64,000 bases of DNA from Pseudomonas lini (GCF_964063345.1 NZ_OZ061318.1:1922001-1986000); one strand, 5' to 3'. Numbered from the stretch's first letter, positions 46,323-55,797 are shown. Numbers and translations: made by a program. Notes: generated from the letters alone by a model not told the origin.

Positions 46323-46817
46323 TTACTGGGTAACACGAGGAATGGCATCGAAGACCACAACCGGAGTGGCAGTGTAAAGCCCCGTCTGAGCGGCGGTCGG
46401 TTTAGCGGCGGCAATCACCAGATCGGCCCGCATGCCGCCGTTGGACTCGGTATCGCCGACCACTTCTTGTGAAACGCCGGTCAGGGTGACACCGTTGAAG
46501 GTGTAGGTCAGCGCGATGTTGTTGTTACCGTTGAACAGGGGTTGCGGACCACCTTCAACATAGGCATTGACCCAACCGTTAGTGTGCCGGATATCGTAAG
46601 TCGCACGTATCGGATCCAAGGTGCCTGCTACCAGGTTGTAGGCCATTTTTTCATTTTTACCGAAGTCAGGATTCACCGGTTGGGCGTGGAATACCTGGGT
46701 TGGGATAGTGGCGCTGATATTGATGGTTGTTCGCGCTTCATTTTCCACAGCGAACGCCACCGAAGAACTGAGGGCCAGGAGGGTCATCGGAACGGCGATT
46801 GCAAACTTCTTGAACAT
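46323..46817 (-). CDS. CS1-type major fimbrial subunit
   Basis: A 164-aa exported pilin (signal MFKKFAIAVPMTLLALSSSV, cleavage after AFA). The mature N-terminus, VENEARTTINISATIPTQVF, resembles the donor strand of CS1/CFA-I major pilins, and the protein closes with the strand TPVVVFDAIPRVTQ. It is first in the operon pilin-usher-chaperone-minor pilin-tip-tip. CFA/I and cable pili, as I recall, place the chaperone first, so gene order is rearranged here. Confidence 0.83.
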   Translation of the reverse strand: MFKKFAIAVPMTLLALSSSVAFAVENEARTTINISATIPTQVFHAQPVNPDFGKNEKMAYNLVAGTLDPIRATYDIRHTNGWVNAYVEGGPQPLFNGNNNIALTYTFNGVTLTGVSQEVVGDTESNGGMRADLVIAAAKPTAAQTGLYTATPVVVFDAIPRVTQ

Positions 46818-47200
46818 TGTGAGTACCTGTTTTTTTCAAAGGATTGATCCGTGGAAAGTCTGGAACAGCCACGCCGTCACTACAGCGATGGCGCGTTGGC
46901 TTAACTTTCTACGCCGGAGCATGATCGACCAATTTCTTGAGAAAGTAAGTACGTAACTTCCCAAGAACATGTAGTTACAACGACGCACGAGCCCGTTGAA
47001 AAAAGACTAAAAAACAAGAACTCACTAGTTTGGACGTCAGAGAGAGACTACATACAGTTTTAAAGTAAAAAGCACACAGATTAAAATAGGTCGACTCCGA
47101 GTAAGAGCCAGCACTACTTATCCAGTCAATAAACATTAGAACCCGACAATTAGTCCAATCCTTCTAAACCCGCAAGCGCCAAATCCTCTCTCTATCGCCA
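46818..47200. other. AT-rich fimbrial promoter region
   Basis: No gene is seen. This interval is visibly richer in A/T than its surroundings (notably 46930-47160) and lies between divergent genes. It should contain the leftward fimbrial promoter. An AT-rich pilin promoter is a usual target of H-NS/MvaT-type silencing, an inference from composition alone. Confidence 0.5.
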
Positions 47201-47236
47201 GCAAGCCTGCTTCGACCGTCGGTCGAGCAGGCTTGC
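47201..47236. repeat. 17/16-bp inverted repeat upstream of the PadR operon
   Basis: GCAAGCCTGCTTCGACC and GGTCGAGCAGGCTTGC pair around a GTC loop, with one bulged T. The GCAAGCC core resembles a degenerate REP half. It could terminate or insulate transcripts entering the yqjI-like operon. Confidence 0.6.
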
Positions 47237-47244
47237 GCCCCTGG

Positions 47245-47258
47245 TAAGATATATCTTA
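47245..47258. promoter_or_regulatory. candidate PadR-type operator
   Basis: The perfect 14-bp palindrome TAAGATATATCTTA lies 35 bases before the PadR-family ATG and would overlap the promoter. A half-site-like GTATCTAA follows at 47264-47271. AT-rich dyads of this kind are usual PadR targets, so autoregulation is likely. Confidence 0.6.
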
Positions 47259-47292
47259 AGTTGTATCTAAACACGACAGAGAGAAGGAAAAA

Positions 47293-47868
47293 ATGAGAGA
47301 CCATCATTCCCCCCACCGCGAACACGGCGATGGCCGTGACGGCTTCGAAAAACGCCCCGGCCGCGAACGGGGCAGTCGCGGGCCACGGGTGTTCGCCCCT
47401 GGCGACCTGAAATTGCTATTGCTGGCGTTGATCGCCGAACAGCCCTGCCATGGCTACGACATGATCCGCCAGATCGAAAGCATGTTCGACGGCGCCTACA
47501 GCCCCAGTCCCGGCGTGATCTACCCGACCCTGACCTTCCTTGAAGAAAGCGAAATGATTCTGGGCGATGCCGAGGGCGGAAAAAAACGCTACAGCATCAC
47601 CGACGCCGGACGTCTGTCTTTAAGTGAACAAGCGATTGCCCTGGACGGCGTGCGCATGCGCATCGAAGTCAGCAAGCGCTCGTTGCGCGGCCATGACCGC
47701 CCCGCCGAAATTCACGAAGCAGTGCACAACCTGCGCCACGCCTTGCAAATGCACCATGGTCGCTGGAGCCCGGAAGAAATTTTGCGGGTACGCGACCTGC
47801 TCAACAACACGGCCAAAGCCATCGTCGACGGCCCCGCCGTTCCACCCGTTCAGGAGAACGCCGAATGA
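47293..47868 (+). CDS. PadR-family regulator, YqjI-like
   Basis: A 191-aa transcription factor. Residues ~33-115 form the PadR winged helix: LLLLALIAEQPCHGYDMIRQ, then SPSPGVIYPTLTFLEE and GGKKRYSITDAGR. The C-terminal helices mediate dimerisation. The N-terminus is His/Arg-rich (MRDHHSPHREHGDGRD), recalling the metal-binding tail of E. coli YqjI but without its cysteines. YqjI represses the siderophore reductase gene yqjH and responds to nickel; here a YqjH-like gene follows with a 4-base overlap, whereas the E. coli genes are divergent. Metal response is inferred. Confidence 0.87.
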   Translation: MRDHHSPHREHGDGRDGFEKRPGRERGSRGPRVFAPGDLKLLLLALIAEQPCHGYDMIRQIESMFDGAYSPSPGVIYPTLTFLEESEMILGDAEGGKKRYSITDAGRLSLSEQAIALDGVRMRIEVSKRSLRGHDRPAEIHEAVHNLRHALQMHHGRWSPEEILRVRDLLNNTAKAIVDGPAVPPVQENAE

Positions 47869-48656
47869 CCGACGTTATCGTGCCATCCCAATCCATTCAC
47901 CGTGTCAGCCACGAGATCAAGCGCCGTCGTCTGGAAGTATTGCGAGTGGTCGACCTGACCCCGCGTATGCGCAGGATTACGTTGGGCGGTCCTGAGCTTG
48001 AAGGCTTCGTCAGCCTCGGAACGGACGACCACGTCAAACTGCTGTTCCCGCAAAACGCTGCGGAACACACGGCGCTGGAAACCCTGGTACTCGGTGCCGG
48101 CAAGGACAACGGGCCGATGCCCGCGATGCGCGACTACACACCTCGTCGTTACGACCGGAACACGCTGGAGCTGGACATCGACTTCGTGCTGCACGGCGAT
48201 GGCCCTGCCTCGACCTGGGCCGAGCAGGCCAAACCCGGCCAGTTCCTGCACATCGGCGGGCCGCGGGGCTCGATGATCGTGCCGGACATCTTCGACAGCT
48301 ATTTGCTGATCGGCGACGAAACCGCCCTGCCCGCCATCGCCCGCCGTCTTGAAGGCCTGGCCGCCAATCGGCGTGCACTGGTGATTGTGGAAGTGGAAAA
48401 CGGCGCCGAACAGCAACGTTTGGAAAGCGCAGCCCAGGTCGATGTGATTTGGGTGCTGCGTGAAGGTGGCAGGAATAACCTGCTGACCACCGTGCAACAG
48501 ATCAAGGTGCCCGATGGCAATCTGTATGCGTGGGTGGCGACTGAGTCCAAGGTGTCGCGGCAGGTCCGCCGGGTGTTGCTCGATGAGCATGGTCTGAACG
48601 AGCAATTTGTGAAGGCTGTCGGTTACTGGCGACTGGATGATAGTGACGAGGAATGA
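47865..48656 (+). CDS. siderophore-interacting FAD reductase, YqjH-like
   Basis: A 263-aa cytosolic flavoprotein of the SIP family. The FAD-binding barrel shows RITLGGPELEGF and RDYTPRRYD (FAD-phosphate motif RxYTxR). The NAD(P)H domain begins near SYLLIGDETALPAIARRLEG and ends with WVATESKVSRQVRRVL, as in ViuB/YqjH proteins. These reduce ferric siderophores to release iron. Overlap with the PadR-type gene (ATGA) shows co-translation. Regulation may go through the dyad at 47245; no Fur box was evident by eye. Confidence 0.9.
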   Translation: MTDVIVPSQSIHRVSHEIKRRRLEVLRVVDLTPRMRRITLGGPELEGFVSLGTDDHVKLLFPQNAAEHTALETLVLGAGKDNGPMPAMRDYTPRRYDRNTLELDIDFVLHGDGPASTWAEQAKPGQFLHIGGPRGSMIVPDIFDSYLLIGDETALPAIARRLEGLAANRRALVIVEVENGAEQQRLESAAQVDVIWVLREGGRNNLLTTVQQIKVPDGNLYAWVATESKVSRQVRRVLLDEHGLNEQFVKAVGYWRLDDSDEE

Positions 48657-48681
48657 CCGCAACACTGTGATTGCATGCTTT

Positions 48682-48814
48682 TTGTGGCGAGGGAGCTTGC
48701 TCCCGTTCGGCTGCGAAGCAGTCGTTAACCGGACAACACGGTGTGTCAGAGAATACCTGGTTGCAGGTTCAGGGCTGCTTCGCAGCCCAGCGGGAGCAAG
48801 CTCCCTCGCCACAG
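48682..48814. repeat. REP/REPIN inverted pair, TGTGGCGAGG type
   Basis: Facing arms TTGTGGCGAGGGAGCTTGCT and AGCAAGCTCCCTCGCCACA between the convergent SIP reductase and Pr6Pr genes. Confidence 0.9.
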
Positions 48815-48821
48815 TCAGTGT

Positions 48822-49478
48822 TCACTTGCGACCTGTGCGCCACCGATCCAATCCAATCACCAGCAGCGCAACCAGCACAAACCCCACCAACAACCCGCCG
48901 GCATTGATGAACACCTGTGGATAACCCAGCTTGTCCACATCAATGAACGGATACGGATAAACCGCCAGCAGATGCCCGCGCCATAACGCATAGCCGAAGT
49001 ACACAAGCGGATAGATCACCCACAGCGCAATGTGCTTCAGCCGCAACGTGCCTTTGGGCACACAGAACCACCAATAAACCAGAAACAGCAGCGGCATGAC
49101 GTCATGCATCAGCTCATCGGCCAGCCATTGCCAGCCTTCGGGGTGCCACAAATGGCGCAACAACAGGCTGTACGCCACACCGACCACGGCGATGCTCACC
49201 GCGACTCCACTGCTCACCCACGGCTGCAAAAACCAGCGCCGCGCCGCAGACTCGCGGGACGTCAGTTCACAGGTCAGCACCACCGCCACCAGCGTATTGG
49301 TCAGCACGGTGAAAAAGCTGAAAAAACTCACCAGGCCACCCAGCAGACTGGCTGCAACACTCCAGCGTGAGTAGAGAATCAGGTACATCTGAATGCTCAA
49401 ACCCGCCCAGCCCAAAACCGCAGCCACGGCAACACAACGACGCCTCGCGGCAGAACCTGGCGTCGAGGGTATGACCAC
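48822..49478 (-). CDS. Pr6Pr-family membrane protein
   Basis: A 218-aa protein with about six hydrophobic helices, of the family known as Pr6Pr (FAR-17a/AIG1-like). Recognisable blocks are FFSFFTVLTNTLVAVVL, DELMHDVMPLLFLVYWW and YPYPFIDVDKLGYPQVFIN, with conserved Asn, His and Asp positions inside the membrane region. Related eukaryotic proteins are threonine hydrolases of lipid esters, but bacterial function is unknown. I choose the GTG at 49478, two bases after the VF530 stop, because the upstream frame overlaps that gene and lacks family sequence. Confidence 0.78.
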   Translation of the reverse strand: MVIPSTPGSAARRRCVAVAAVLGWAGLSIQMYLILYSRWSVAASLLGGLVSFFSFFTVLTNTLVAVVLTCELTSRESAARRWFLQPWVSSGVAVSIAVVGVAYSLLLRHLWHPEGWQWLADELMHDVMPLLFLVYWWFCVPKGTLRLKHIALWVIYPLVYFGYALWRGHLLAVYPYPFIDVDKLGYPQVFINAGGLLVGFVLVALLVIGLDRWRTGRK

Positions 49479-49480
49479 GC

Positions 49481-49711
49481 TCAGACCGGTCGCTTGGTGC
49501 GCATCAACTTCACGTACAGGCGTTCGACCTTCTCCCGCGCCCATGGGGTTTTGCGCAGGAATGTCAGGCTCGACTTGATGCTCGGGTCACTCTTGAAGCA
49601 GCGGATATCGATACGCTCGGCCAGCCCCGACCATTCGTAGTGTTCAACCAAGGCGTTGAGGATCTGTTCCAGCGTTACGCCATGCAGCGGGTTGGTGTTC
49701 TGTTCGGTCAT
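49481..49711 (-). CDS. VF530-family small DNA-binding protein
   Basis: A 76-aa protein of the VF530/DUF2132 family: [20 protein letters not shown], then [33 protein letters not shown] and KVERLY. It is a compact helical domain described as DNA-binding from structural work; the cellular role is unclear. The start at 49711 matches the family N-terminus (MTEQ...NPLHG); the ATG at 49750 would add 13 residues. It is probably cotranscribed with the Pr6Pr gene. Confidence 0.88.
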   Translation of the reverse strand: MTEQNTNPLHGVTLEQILNALVEHYEWSGLAERIDIRCFKSDPSIKSSLTFLRKTPWAREKVERLYVKLMRTKRPV

Positions 49712-49871
49712 GCCGGGCCTTCGAGCGATGAAAGGATGGAAGCCGCGCACCTTAGCGGAGGCCTTCGTGCAGTGGAAGGGCCCCGGACAAAGGCATTCGT
49801 CAGAGGCTGAATTAACTGTAGGCGAGTTGGACAGCCTCTGAGGACAAACGTCAGGCGATAGCGCCGTCGGC

Positions 49872-51260
49872 TCAGTAATAACGTCGCGGGTCCGAATCGA
49901 TCAGGCTGGCCAGCTTGGTCAGGGCAAATCTCAATTCGTCCTGACTGGTGGGCGACATCAATACCAAACGCACGCAGCGGGTCATTGCGCTACGTTCGGC
50001 CTGGAACTGGGTACCACTGAGGACCAACACGCCATTGGCACGGGCCAGCATGGTGAATTCGTCGCTGGTCCAAGGCTCGGGCAGCGTCAACCAGATGTGG
50101 TAGGAGTACGGCTGGGTCTTGAGTTCGAAATTGGCGAATATTTCCTGAGCGATCGCCTGCCGCCCGGCGGCTTCGTTGCGCTGAATACGGATCAGCTTCT
50201 TATCCAACCCCTGCGTGATCACGTTGCTGGCCAACTGGGCGGTCAACGGCGACGGCATCCAGACACTGCTGCGCACCATCGAGGTCAGGCGCGACAACAG
50301 TTTCGGCGGGCTATAGAGATAGCCGATCCGCAAGGCCGGCATGATCGACTTCGACAGACTGGTGAGGTACACCGAACGATCCGGCGCGAACGCCGACAGC
50401 GGTTTGATCGACGGGTCGGTGGCCAGAAAACCGTAGATGTCATCGTCCAGGATGATGAAGTCGAACTCTTCGGCCAACGCCGCGATTTGCGCCCGCCGCT
50501 TTTGCGACATGATCGCGGTCGTCGGGTTCTGGCAAGTCGCCACACAGACCAGCATCGCCGGTTTCTCACGTTGGCACAGTTCGCGCAGCGCTTCGGGAAT
50601 GATGCCTTCATCGTCCATTGGCACGCCACGCAGACGTCGTTCCAGACCATGGGCCAGGGAAATGATGCCGGGGTAACAAAGCGCCTCGCAGAGCACCAGA
50701 TCACCGGCGTTGGTCAGCGCACTCATCGCGACCATCAAACCATGCTGCGCGCCTGCGGTGATCACCACTTGCTGCCATTGCGCATCGGGCAATGAATGGC
50801 GCAGCCATTGCGCACCCGCCTCGCGATGAGCCGGGTGCCCGCCATCGGGGGCGTAATCGAGGGCACGGGCAAAATCCGTGCTCTTGGCCATGCCCACCAA
50901 TGCGTCGCGCAACCAGTATTCCAGGGTTTCGCTGTAAGGCTTGATGATCGAAAGATCCAATAATTCGGACTGCCCCAGATTCAGCGGGGCGGCATTGTTG
51001 CTGGCCGGCAACTCCAGTTGCTTCTGGTTGAGCACATAAGTGCCACGCCCCACTTCCCCCTGCACCAGACGCCGCCGTTGGGCTTCGCTATAGGCCCGGC
51101 TGATGGTACCCGGCGTGACATTCAGCGTGGTGGCCAGTTCCCGCAAGGTCGGCAGACGATCACCTTCGTTCAACACGCCATTGCTGATATCGCGCGCCAA
51201 CGCGTCGGCAATCGACAAATACATCGGCTGGCCGAACTCGTTTAGCTGAGGAACCCACAT
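49872..51260 (-). CDS. MocR/GntR-family PLP-dependent regulator
   Basis: A 462-aa MocR-type regulator. Residues ~12-80 are a GntR winged helix ([20 protein letters not shown], then [20 protein letters not shown]). Residues ~100-450 are an aminotransferase-like fold I domain with the PLP lysine Lys304 in [13 protein letters not shown] and the cofactor-binding DDDIYGF (272-278). MocR proteins use bound PLP-amine chemistry to sense metabolites. It is divergent from a BenE-type transporter and SHMT, itself a PLP enzyme. The gap between them carries repeated AATCGACTCAAT-like boxes, so those genes are the likely targets. Confidence 0.9.
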   Translation of the reverse strand: MWVPQLNEFGQPMYLSIADALARDISNGVLNEGDRLPTLRELATTLNVTPGTISRAYSEAQRRRLVQGEVGRGTYVLNQKQLELPASNNAAPLNLGQSELLDLSIIKPYSETLEYWLRDALVGMAKSTDFARALDYAPDGGHPAHREAGAQWLRHSLPDAQWQQVVITAGAQHGLMVAMSALTNAGDLVLCEALCYPGIISLAHGLERRLRGVPMDDEGIIPEALRELCQREKPAMLVCVATCQNPTTAIMSQKRRAQIAALAEEFDFIILDDDIYGFLATDPSIKPLSAFAPDRSVYLTSLSKSIMPALRIGYLYSPPKLLSRLTSMVRSSVWMPSPLTAQLASNVITQGLDKKLIRIQRNEAAGRQAIAQEIFANFELKTQPYSYHIWLTLPEPWTSDEFTMLARANGVLVLSGTQFQAERSAMTRCVRLVLMSPTSQDELRFALTKLASLIDSDPRRYY

Positions 51261-51329
51261 GAATGATCGCTGCCCATCGTAGAAATGATGAATATCCGAG
51301 CATATCACAGGGAAGTTAGGCAACTTATA

Positions 51330-51563
51330 AATCGACCCAATCGACAAATTGAGTCGATTGATGCGGCGATTGAATCGAGCAGCCCTTTCCGTACAAAATT
51401 TTCAACACGAATATTATTTTCTTAACAATCAAATAGTTAGCCTAAAAAAAGCTGACAAATAAACACGATTAGCCAAAAAACATCACCTCACAGTCTCTCG
51501 CGCTATTGAATCAACTCAATTCATTCAAATACACTCATCTCGAATCGAATCAATCGACTCAAT
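51330..51563. promoter_or_regulatory. array of AATCGACTCAAT-like boxes between MocR and BenE genes
   Basis: Six related boxes lie in the divergent gap. Reading the AATCGACTCAAT strand: 51330-51341 (AATCGACCCAAT, +), 51348-51359 (exact, -), 51369-51380 (weaker, -), 51509-51520 (AATCAACTCAAT, +), 51543-51554 (AATCGAATCAAT, +) and 51552-51563 (exact, +). The last two overlap with a 9-base period. The first three sit beside the regulator gene and the others beside the transporter. The rest of this ~350-base gap (51381-51508) is AT-rich promoter-like sequence with no gene. Binding by the MocR protein is inferred. Confidence 0.7.
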
Positions 51564-51609
51564 CCCACGCCTGAATCACTACGTGCCAGCCACGCCAAGT
51601 CGAGACATC

Positions 51610-52815
51610 ATGGACACACTCAGAAAGGATCTATCCCTGTCAGCGATCATCGCAGGCTTCATCGCCGTGATCATTTCCTATGCCGGCCCGCTGATCATCG
51701 TGTTTCAGGCGGCTCGGGAAGCGCACTTGCCCGATGATCAGGTGTCGTCCTGGATCTGGGCCATTTCCATCGGCAGCGGCGTGACCGGCCTGTTGTTGAG
51801 CTGGCGTCTGCGGGTTCCGGTGATTACGGCTTGGTCGACACCGGGCGCTGCGTTGCTGGTGTCGATGTTGCCCACGGTCTCCCTGCCCCAGGCCATCGGC
51901 GCCTATGTGGTGGCTTCGGTGATTATCGCGGTGATCGGCCTGTCCGGCGCGTTCGATAAACTGATGAGCCGCCTGCCCAAAGCCATCGCCGCCGCCATGC
52001 TCGCCGGCATCCTGTTTCGTTTCGGCGCCGAACTCTTCACCTCGATCAAGCTGCAGCCGGCGCTGGTGCTGTCGATGATCGCGGCGTACCTGATCTTCAA
52101 ACGCTTTTCACCGCGCTACGCCATTCTGTCGGTATTGATTGTCGGCTGCGCCGTGGCGGCCTCGTTCGGTGAACTCAACAGCGGATCAATCAGCATTGAT
52201 GTCGCCCACCCGATTTTCATTGCCCCGCAGTGGAGTTGGCACGCGATCATCAATATCGGCCTGCCGCTGGCCCTGGTCACCCTGACCGGGCAATACGTGC
52301 CGGGCATGGCGGTGATGCGCACCTCAGGCTACAACACACCGGCGCGCTCGATTATTTCGGTCACGGCCATCGGTTCGATTTTGATGGCGCCATTCGGCTC
52401 CCATGGTCTCAATCTCGCGGCCATCACCGCCGCGATCTGCACCGGCCGCGAAGCCCATGAAGATCGCGACAAGCGTTACATCGCCGGGATCGCCTGCGGG
52501 GTGTTCTACATTCTGATGGGCACCTTCGGCGCGACCCTGGCGTCGGTGTTTTCTGCCTTGCCCAAAGAGCTGATTGCCTCCCTCGCCGGCCTGGCCCTGT
52601 TCGGGGCGATCAGCGCCGGGCTGACCGGCGCCATGGCTGACGAGAAGCAACGTGAAGCGGCGCTGATCACCTTCCTGGTCACCGCCTCGGGCATGAGTTT
52701 CCTGGGGCTGGCCGCTGCATTCTGGGGGCTGATCTTCGGACTCGTGGCGCATTTCGTACTGACCTGCACCAGGCAAAGCAAAGCCACCGCCGTCACCGAG
52801 GGCAGCCGACCATGA
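51610..52815 (+). CDS. BenE-family membrane transporter
   Basis: A 401-aa transporter of the BenE (benzoate/H+ symporter) family with about twelve helices. Typical blocks are [39 protein letters not shown], and in the middle [18 protein letters not shown] followed by [20 protein letters not shown]. No benzoate catabolic gene is nearby; it is coupled instead to SHMT, so the substrate may be an amino acid or other small acid, which is speculation. I prefer the ATG at 51610; a GTG at 51583 is also in frame. Its TGA overlaps the micro-ORF ATG at 52812. Confidence 0.85.
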   Translation: MDTLRKDLSLSAIIAGFIAVIISYAGPLIIVFQAAREAHLPDDQVSSWIWAISIGSGVTGLLLSWRLRVPVITAWSTPGAALLVSMLPTVSLPQAIGAYVVASVIIAVIGLSGAFDKLMSRLPKAIAAAMLAGILFRFGAELFTSIKLQPALVLSMIAAYLIFKRFSPRYAILSVLIVGCAVAASFGELNSGSISIDVAHPIFIAPQWSWHAIINIGLPLALVTLTGQYVPGMAVMRTSGYNTPARSIISVTAIGSILMAPFGSHGLNLAAITAAICTGREAHEDRDKRYIAGIACGVFYILMGTFGATLASVFSALPKELIASLAGLALFGAISAGLTGAMADEKQREAALITFLVTASGMSFLGLAAAFWGLIFGLVAHFVLTCTRQSKATAVTEGSRP

Positions 52816-52922
52816 TCGTTCGTTACGACTCCATTGTGGTCGACGGCGGACTGTCACACGCATCACCGCATCTCGCGCCAGCCTCCGTGGCCGAAGCACT
52901 TATCCAAGGAATGATTCCATGA
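52812..52922 (+). CDS. 36-aa micro-ORF bridging BenE and SHMT genes
   Basis: The ORF begins [20 protein letters not shown] and ends ALIQGMIP. Its ATG overlaps the transporter stop (ATGA) and its TGA overlaps the SHMT start (ATGA), so a single ribosome path could run through all three. It fills the whole 103-base gap. I know no family for it. It may be a real small protein or a coupling device; the AAGGA ribosome site for SHMT lies within its last codons. Confidence 0.5.
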   Translation: MIVRYDSIVVDGGLSHASPHLAPASVAEALIQGMIP

Positions 52923-54157
52923 GCCTGCACAATTTCGACCCTGTCATCGCCCGCCTGATCAGCCGTGAACGCAACCGTCAGGAAACCCACCTGGAGCTGA
53001 TCGCTTCGGAAAACTACGTCAGCGAAGAAGTGCTGGAAGCCCAGGGTTCGGTTCTGACCAACAAGTACGCCGAAGGCTACCCGGGCAAGCGCTATTACGG
53101 TGGCTGTAAAGTGGTCGACGAAATTGAAAGCCTCGCCATCGAACGCGCCTGCAAACTGTTTGGATGCGACTACGCCAACGTCCAGCCGCACTCTGGCTCG
53201 CAAGCCAATCAGGCGGTGTTTCTTGCGGTGCTCAACCCCGGTGACACCCTCTTGGGCATGTCCCTGGCCCATGGCGGGCACCTGACCCATGGCGCCTCGG
53301 TGAACTTCTCCGGCAAGTTCTACACCGCGCACACTTACGGTCTGGAAAAATCCAGCGAAACCCTCGACTACGCCCAGATGGAAGCCCTGGCCCGGGAACA
53401 CCGACCGAAGATGATCATTGCGGGTGCCTCGGCGTATTCCAGGACCATCGACTTCCAGCGTTTTCGCAACATCTGCGATGAAATCGGGGCCTACCTGATG
53501 GTCGACATGGCGCACTACGCCGGGCTGGTCGCAGCCGGCCTGTACCCCTCGCCGGTTGGCATCGCCGACTTCGTCACGTCGACCACGCACAAAACCCTGC
53601 GCGGCCCTCGGGGTGGCCTGATTTTGGCCAAACGCGAATACGCGGCGCTGCTCGACAAGACGATATTCCCGGTTTATCAGGGCGGGCCTCTGATGCACGT
53701 CATCGCCGCCAAGGCCGTGGCGTTCAACGAAGCCCTCGGTGATGAGTTCAAGCACTATCAGCAACGCGTCATCGACAACGCCAGGACCATGGCGGACATC
53801 CTTACGCGGCGAGGCCTGCGGGTGGTGTCAGGGGGCACCGACTGCCACATGTTCCTGCTCGATCTGCGCGCGATGAACATCACCGGCAAAGAGGCCGAGG
53901 CGTTGCTTGAAAGTGCCCACATCACCTTGAACAAGAACGCGATTCCCGACGATCCGCAAAAACCTGCGATCACCAGCGGCATTCGCATTGGCACACCTGC
54001 CCTGACCACACGGGGCTTCGGTGAAGCCGAATGCGCCGAAGTGGCCAACCTGATTGCCGATCTGCTTGAGCAACCGACCAATGCGGTACTGCTGGAAAAA
54101 GTCCGCCGACGGGTGATGCATTTGTGTGAATGCTTTCCGGTCTATCTATTGACTTGA
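52919..54157 (+). CDS. glyA: serine hydroxymethyltransferase
   Basis: A 412-aa PLP enzyme interconverting serine and glycine with transfer of a one-carbon unit to tetrahydrofolate. Family hallmarks are [35 protein letters not shown] and [13 protein letters not shown]. The PLP lysine is Lys225 in [14 protein letters not shown], and [12 protein letters not shown] is near the C-terminus. It is probably a secondary glyA, since it sits under a MocR regulator with a BenE-type transporter instead of a housekeeping context. Some SHMT paralogues serve beta-hydroxy or alpha-methyl amino acids, so threonine-aldolase-like roles are possible. Confidence 0.93.
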   Translation: MSLHNFDPVIARLISRERNRQETHLELIASENYVSEEVLEAQGSVLTNKYAEGYPGKRYYGGCKVVDEIESLAIERACKLFGCDYANVQPHSGSQANQAVFLAVLNPGDTLLGMSLAHGGHLTHGASVNFSGKFYTAHTYGLEKSSETLDYAQMEALAREHRPKMIIAGASAYSRTIDFQRFRNICDEIGAYLMVDMAHYAGLVAAGLYPSPVGIADFVTSTTHKTLRGPRGGLILAKREYAALLDKTIFPVYQGGPLMHVIAAKAVAFNEALGDEFKHYQQRVIDNARTMADILTRRGLRVVSGGTDCHMFLLDLRAMNITGKEAEALLESAHITLNKNAIPDDPQKPAITSGIRIGTPALTTRGFGEAECAEVANLIADLLEQPTNAVLLEKVRRRVMHLCECFPVYLLT

Positions 54158-54174
54158 TGGCACTGAAACATGCG

Positions 54175-54203
54175 GGGCGGACGCTTTAGTCCGCCCTTTT
54201 TTT
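54175..54203 (+). terminator. rho-independent terminator after glyA
   Basis: Stem GGGCGGAC / GTCCGCCC with a six-base loop, followed by seven T residues. It closes the BenE-microORF-glyA unit. Confidence 0.92.
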
Positions 54204-54397
54204 GCACGGCCAGATGCTGCGGCGACAGGTCGCAGCCGACTGTTACCAAATTCGAAATGATCCATGTCAATAAAAGCCCTTTCTCTATGTGTTACAGGAC
54301 ATTATCCTTACGCCCGTCCTGCTGAAACGCTTCTCCCCTGCTTCATCCCGCTGCGTTCAGTCCCCCCTTTAGAAAAAAGACCAAGAATTTCTTCTCT

Positions 54398-55780
54398 ATG
54401 CCTGATTTTCATACTCCGCGAGACAGCGCTGTCTTGCCCCCCGTGGCCAGTCGAAAAGCCCTGAACCTGATCGGTGGGTTCACCGCATTGAGCCTCGCCA
54501 CCTGTACCCAGGCTGCACCGGCCTTCGATAGCGATTCGCCGTGGATGCTCGGCGACTGGAACGGCACTCGTACCGAACTTTCGGAAAAGGGCTACGACTT
54601 CAAGGTCGATTACACCGGTGAAATGGGCAGCAATCTGCACGGTGGCTACGATCACGACCGCACCGCGCGCTATAGCGATCAGTTCGGCTTTGGCACCCAT
54701 CTGGACTTGCAGAAGATTCTTGGCTGGGACGACGCTGAATTTCAGTTGACCATCACCGAACGCAACGGCAATAACATCAGCAACGACCGGATCAACGATC
54801 CGCGGGTCGGCGGTTTCACCTCGGCTCAGGAAGTCTGGGGCCGTGGCCAGACCTGGCGTCTGACGCAGATGTGGTATCAGCAGAAATTCTTCGATCAGAA
54901 GCTCGACATCAAAGTCGGCCGCTTCGGCGAGGGCGAAGACTTCAACAGCTTCCCCTGCGACTTCCAGAACCTGGCGTTTTGCGGCTCCCAGGTCGGCAAC
55001 TGGGTGGGCGACATCTGGTACAACTGGCCGGTCAGCCAGTGGGCGATGCGCGTCAAATATCACCTGACGCCGGAGCTGTACGCGCAAATCGGGGCTTACG
55101 AGCAAAACCCGTCCAACCTGGATCGCGACAACGGCTTCAAGCTCAGCGGCAGCGGCACGCAGGGTGCGATCCTGCCGGTGGAACTGGTCTGGAGTCCAAA
55201 ATTCAATGGCCTGCCAGGTGAATACCGTGCCGGTTATTACTACAGCAATGCCAAGGCCACCGACGTCTACAAGGACAGCAACGGCCAGCCGGCCGCGCTG
55301 AGTGGCGAGGCTTACCGCAGCGCATCGAGCAAGCACGGCGTGTGGCTCGGTATTCAGCAGCAGCTGACCAGCCGCGCCAGTGATAACTCTCGGGGCCTGA
55401 GCGTGTTCGCCAACGGCACGATGCACGACAAGAAGACCAACGCCATCGACAACTACGTCCAGGCCGGCGTCGTCTACAAAGGCTTGTTCGATGCCCGCGC
55501 CAGGGACGACATCGGTTTTGCCCTGGCCCGTGTCCACGTCAACCCGGCCTATCGCAAGAACGCCGAGGCCACCAATCAGGCCCGCGCCGTCTTCGACTAC
55601 GACGACCCATCGTTCCTGCCGCCGCAAGACACCGAATACAGCGCCGAACTCTATTACGGCGTGCACGTCACGAACTGGCTGACCGTGCGCCCGAACCTGC
55701 AATACATCCGCCACCCCGGTGGCGTGGACAAGGTCGATGACGCGCTGATTGGCGGGATCAAGATCCAGTCGTCGTTCTGA
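54398..55780 (+). CDS. oprB: carbohydrate-selective porin OprB family
   Basis: A 460-aa outer-membrane porin. A longish N-terminal signal region ends CTQAAPA, and the mature start PWMLGDWNGTRTELSEKGYD is the family signature. The rest is beta-barrel with repeated aromatic girdle strands (WRLTQMWYQQKFFDQKLDIK, YYYSNAKA), ending in a C-terminal phenylalanine (IKIQSSF), required for outer-membrane assembly. OprB porins take up glucose and related sugars. The gene precedes the periplasmic glucose dehydrogenase gcd, so glucose would enter and be oxidised to gluconate in the same compartment. No convincing Shine-Dalgarno is visible at the ATG. Confidence 0.92.
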   Translation: MPDFHTPRDSAVLPPVASRKALNLIGGFTALSLATCTQAAPAFDSDSPWMLGDWNGTRTELSEKGYDFKVDYTGEMGSNLHGGYDHDRTARYSDQFGFGTHLDLQKILGWDDAEFQLTITERNGNNISNDRINDPRVGGFTSAQEVWGRGQTWRLTQMWYQQKFFDQKLDIKVGRFGEGEDFNSFPCDFQNLAFCGSQVGNWVGDIWYNWPVSQWAMRVKYHLTPELYAQIGAYEQNPSNLDRDNGFKLSGSGTQGAILPVELVWSPKFNGLPGEYRAGYYYSNAKATDVYKDSNGQPAALSGEAYRSASSKHGVWLGIQQQLTSRASDNSRGLSVFANGTMHDKKTNAIDNYVQAGVVYKGLFDARARDDIGFALARVHVNPAYRKNAEATNQARAVFDYDDPSFLPPQDTEYSAELYYGVHVTNWLTVRPNLQYIRHPGGVDKVDDALIGGIKIQSSF

Positions 55781-55797
55781 TTAAAACCACAATTCCG

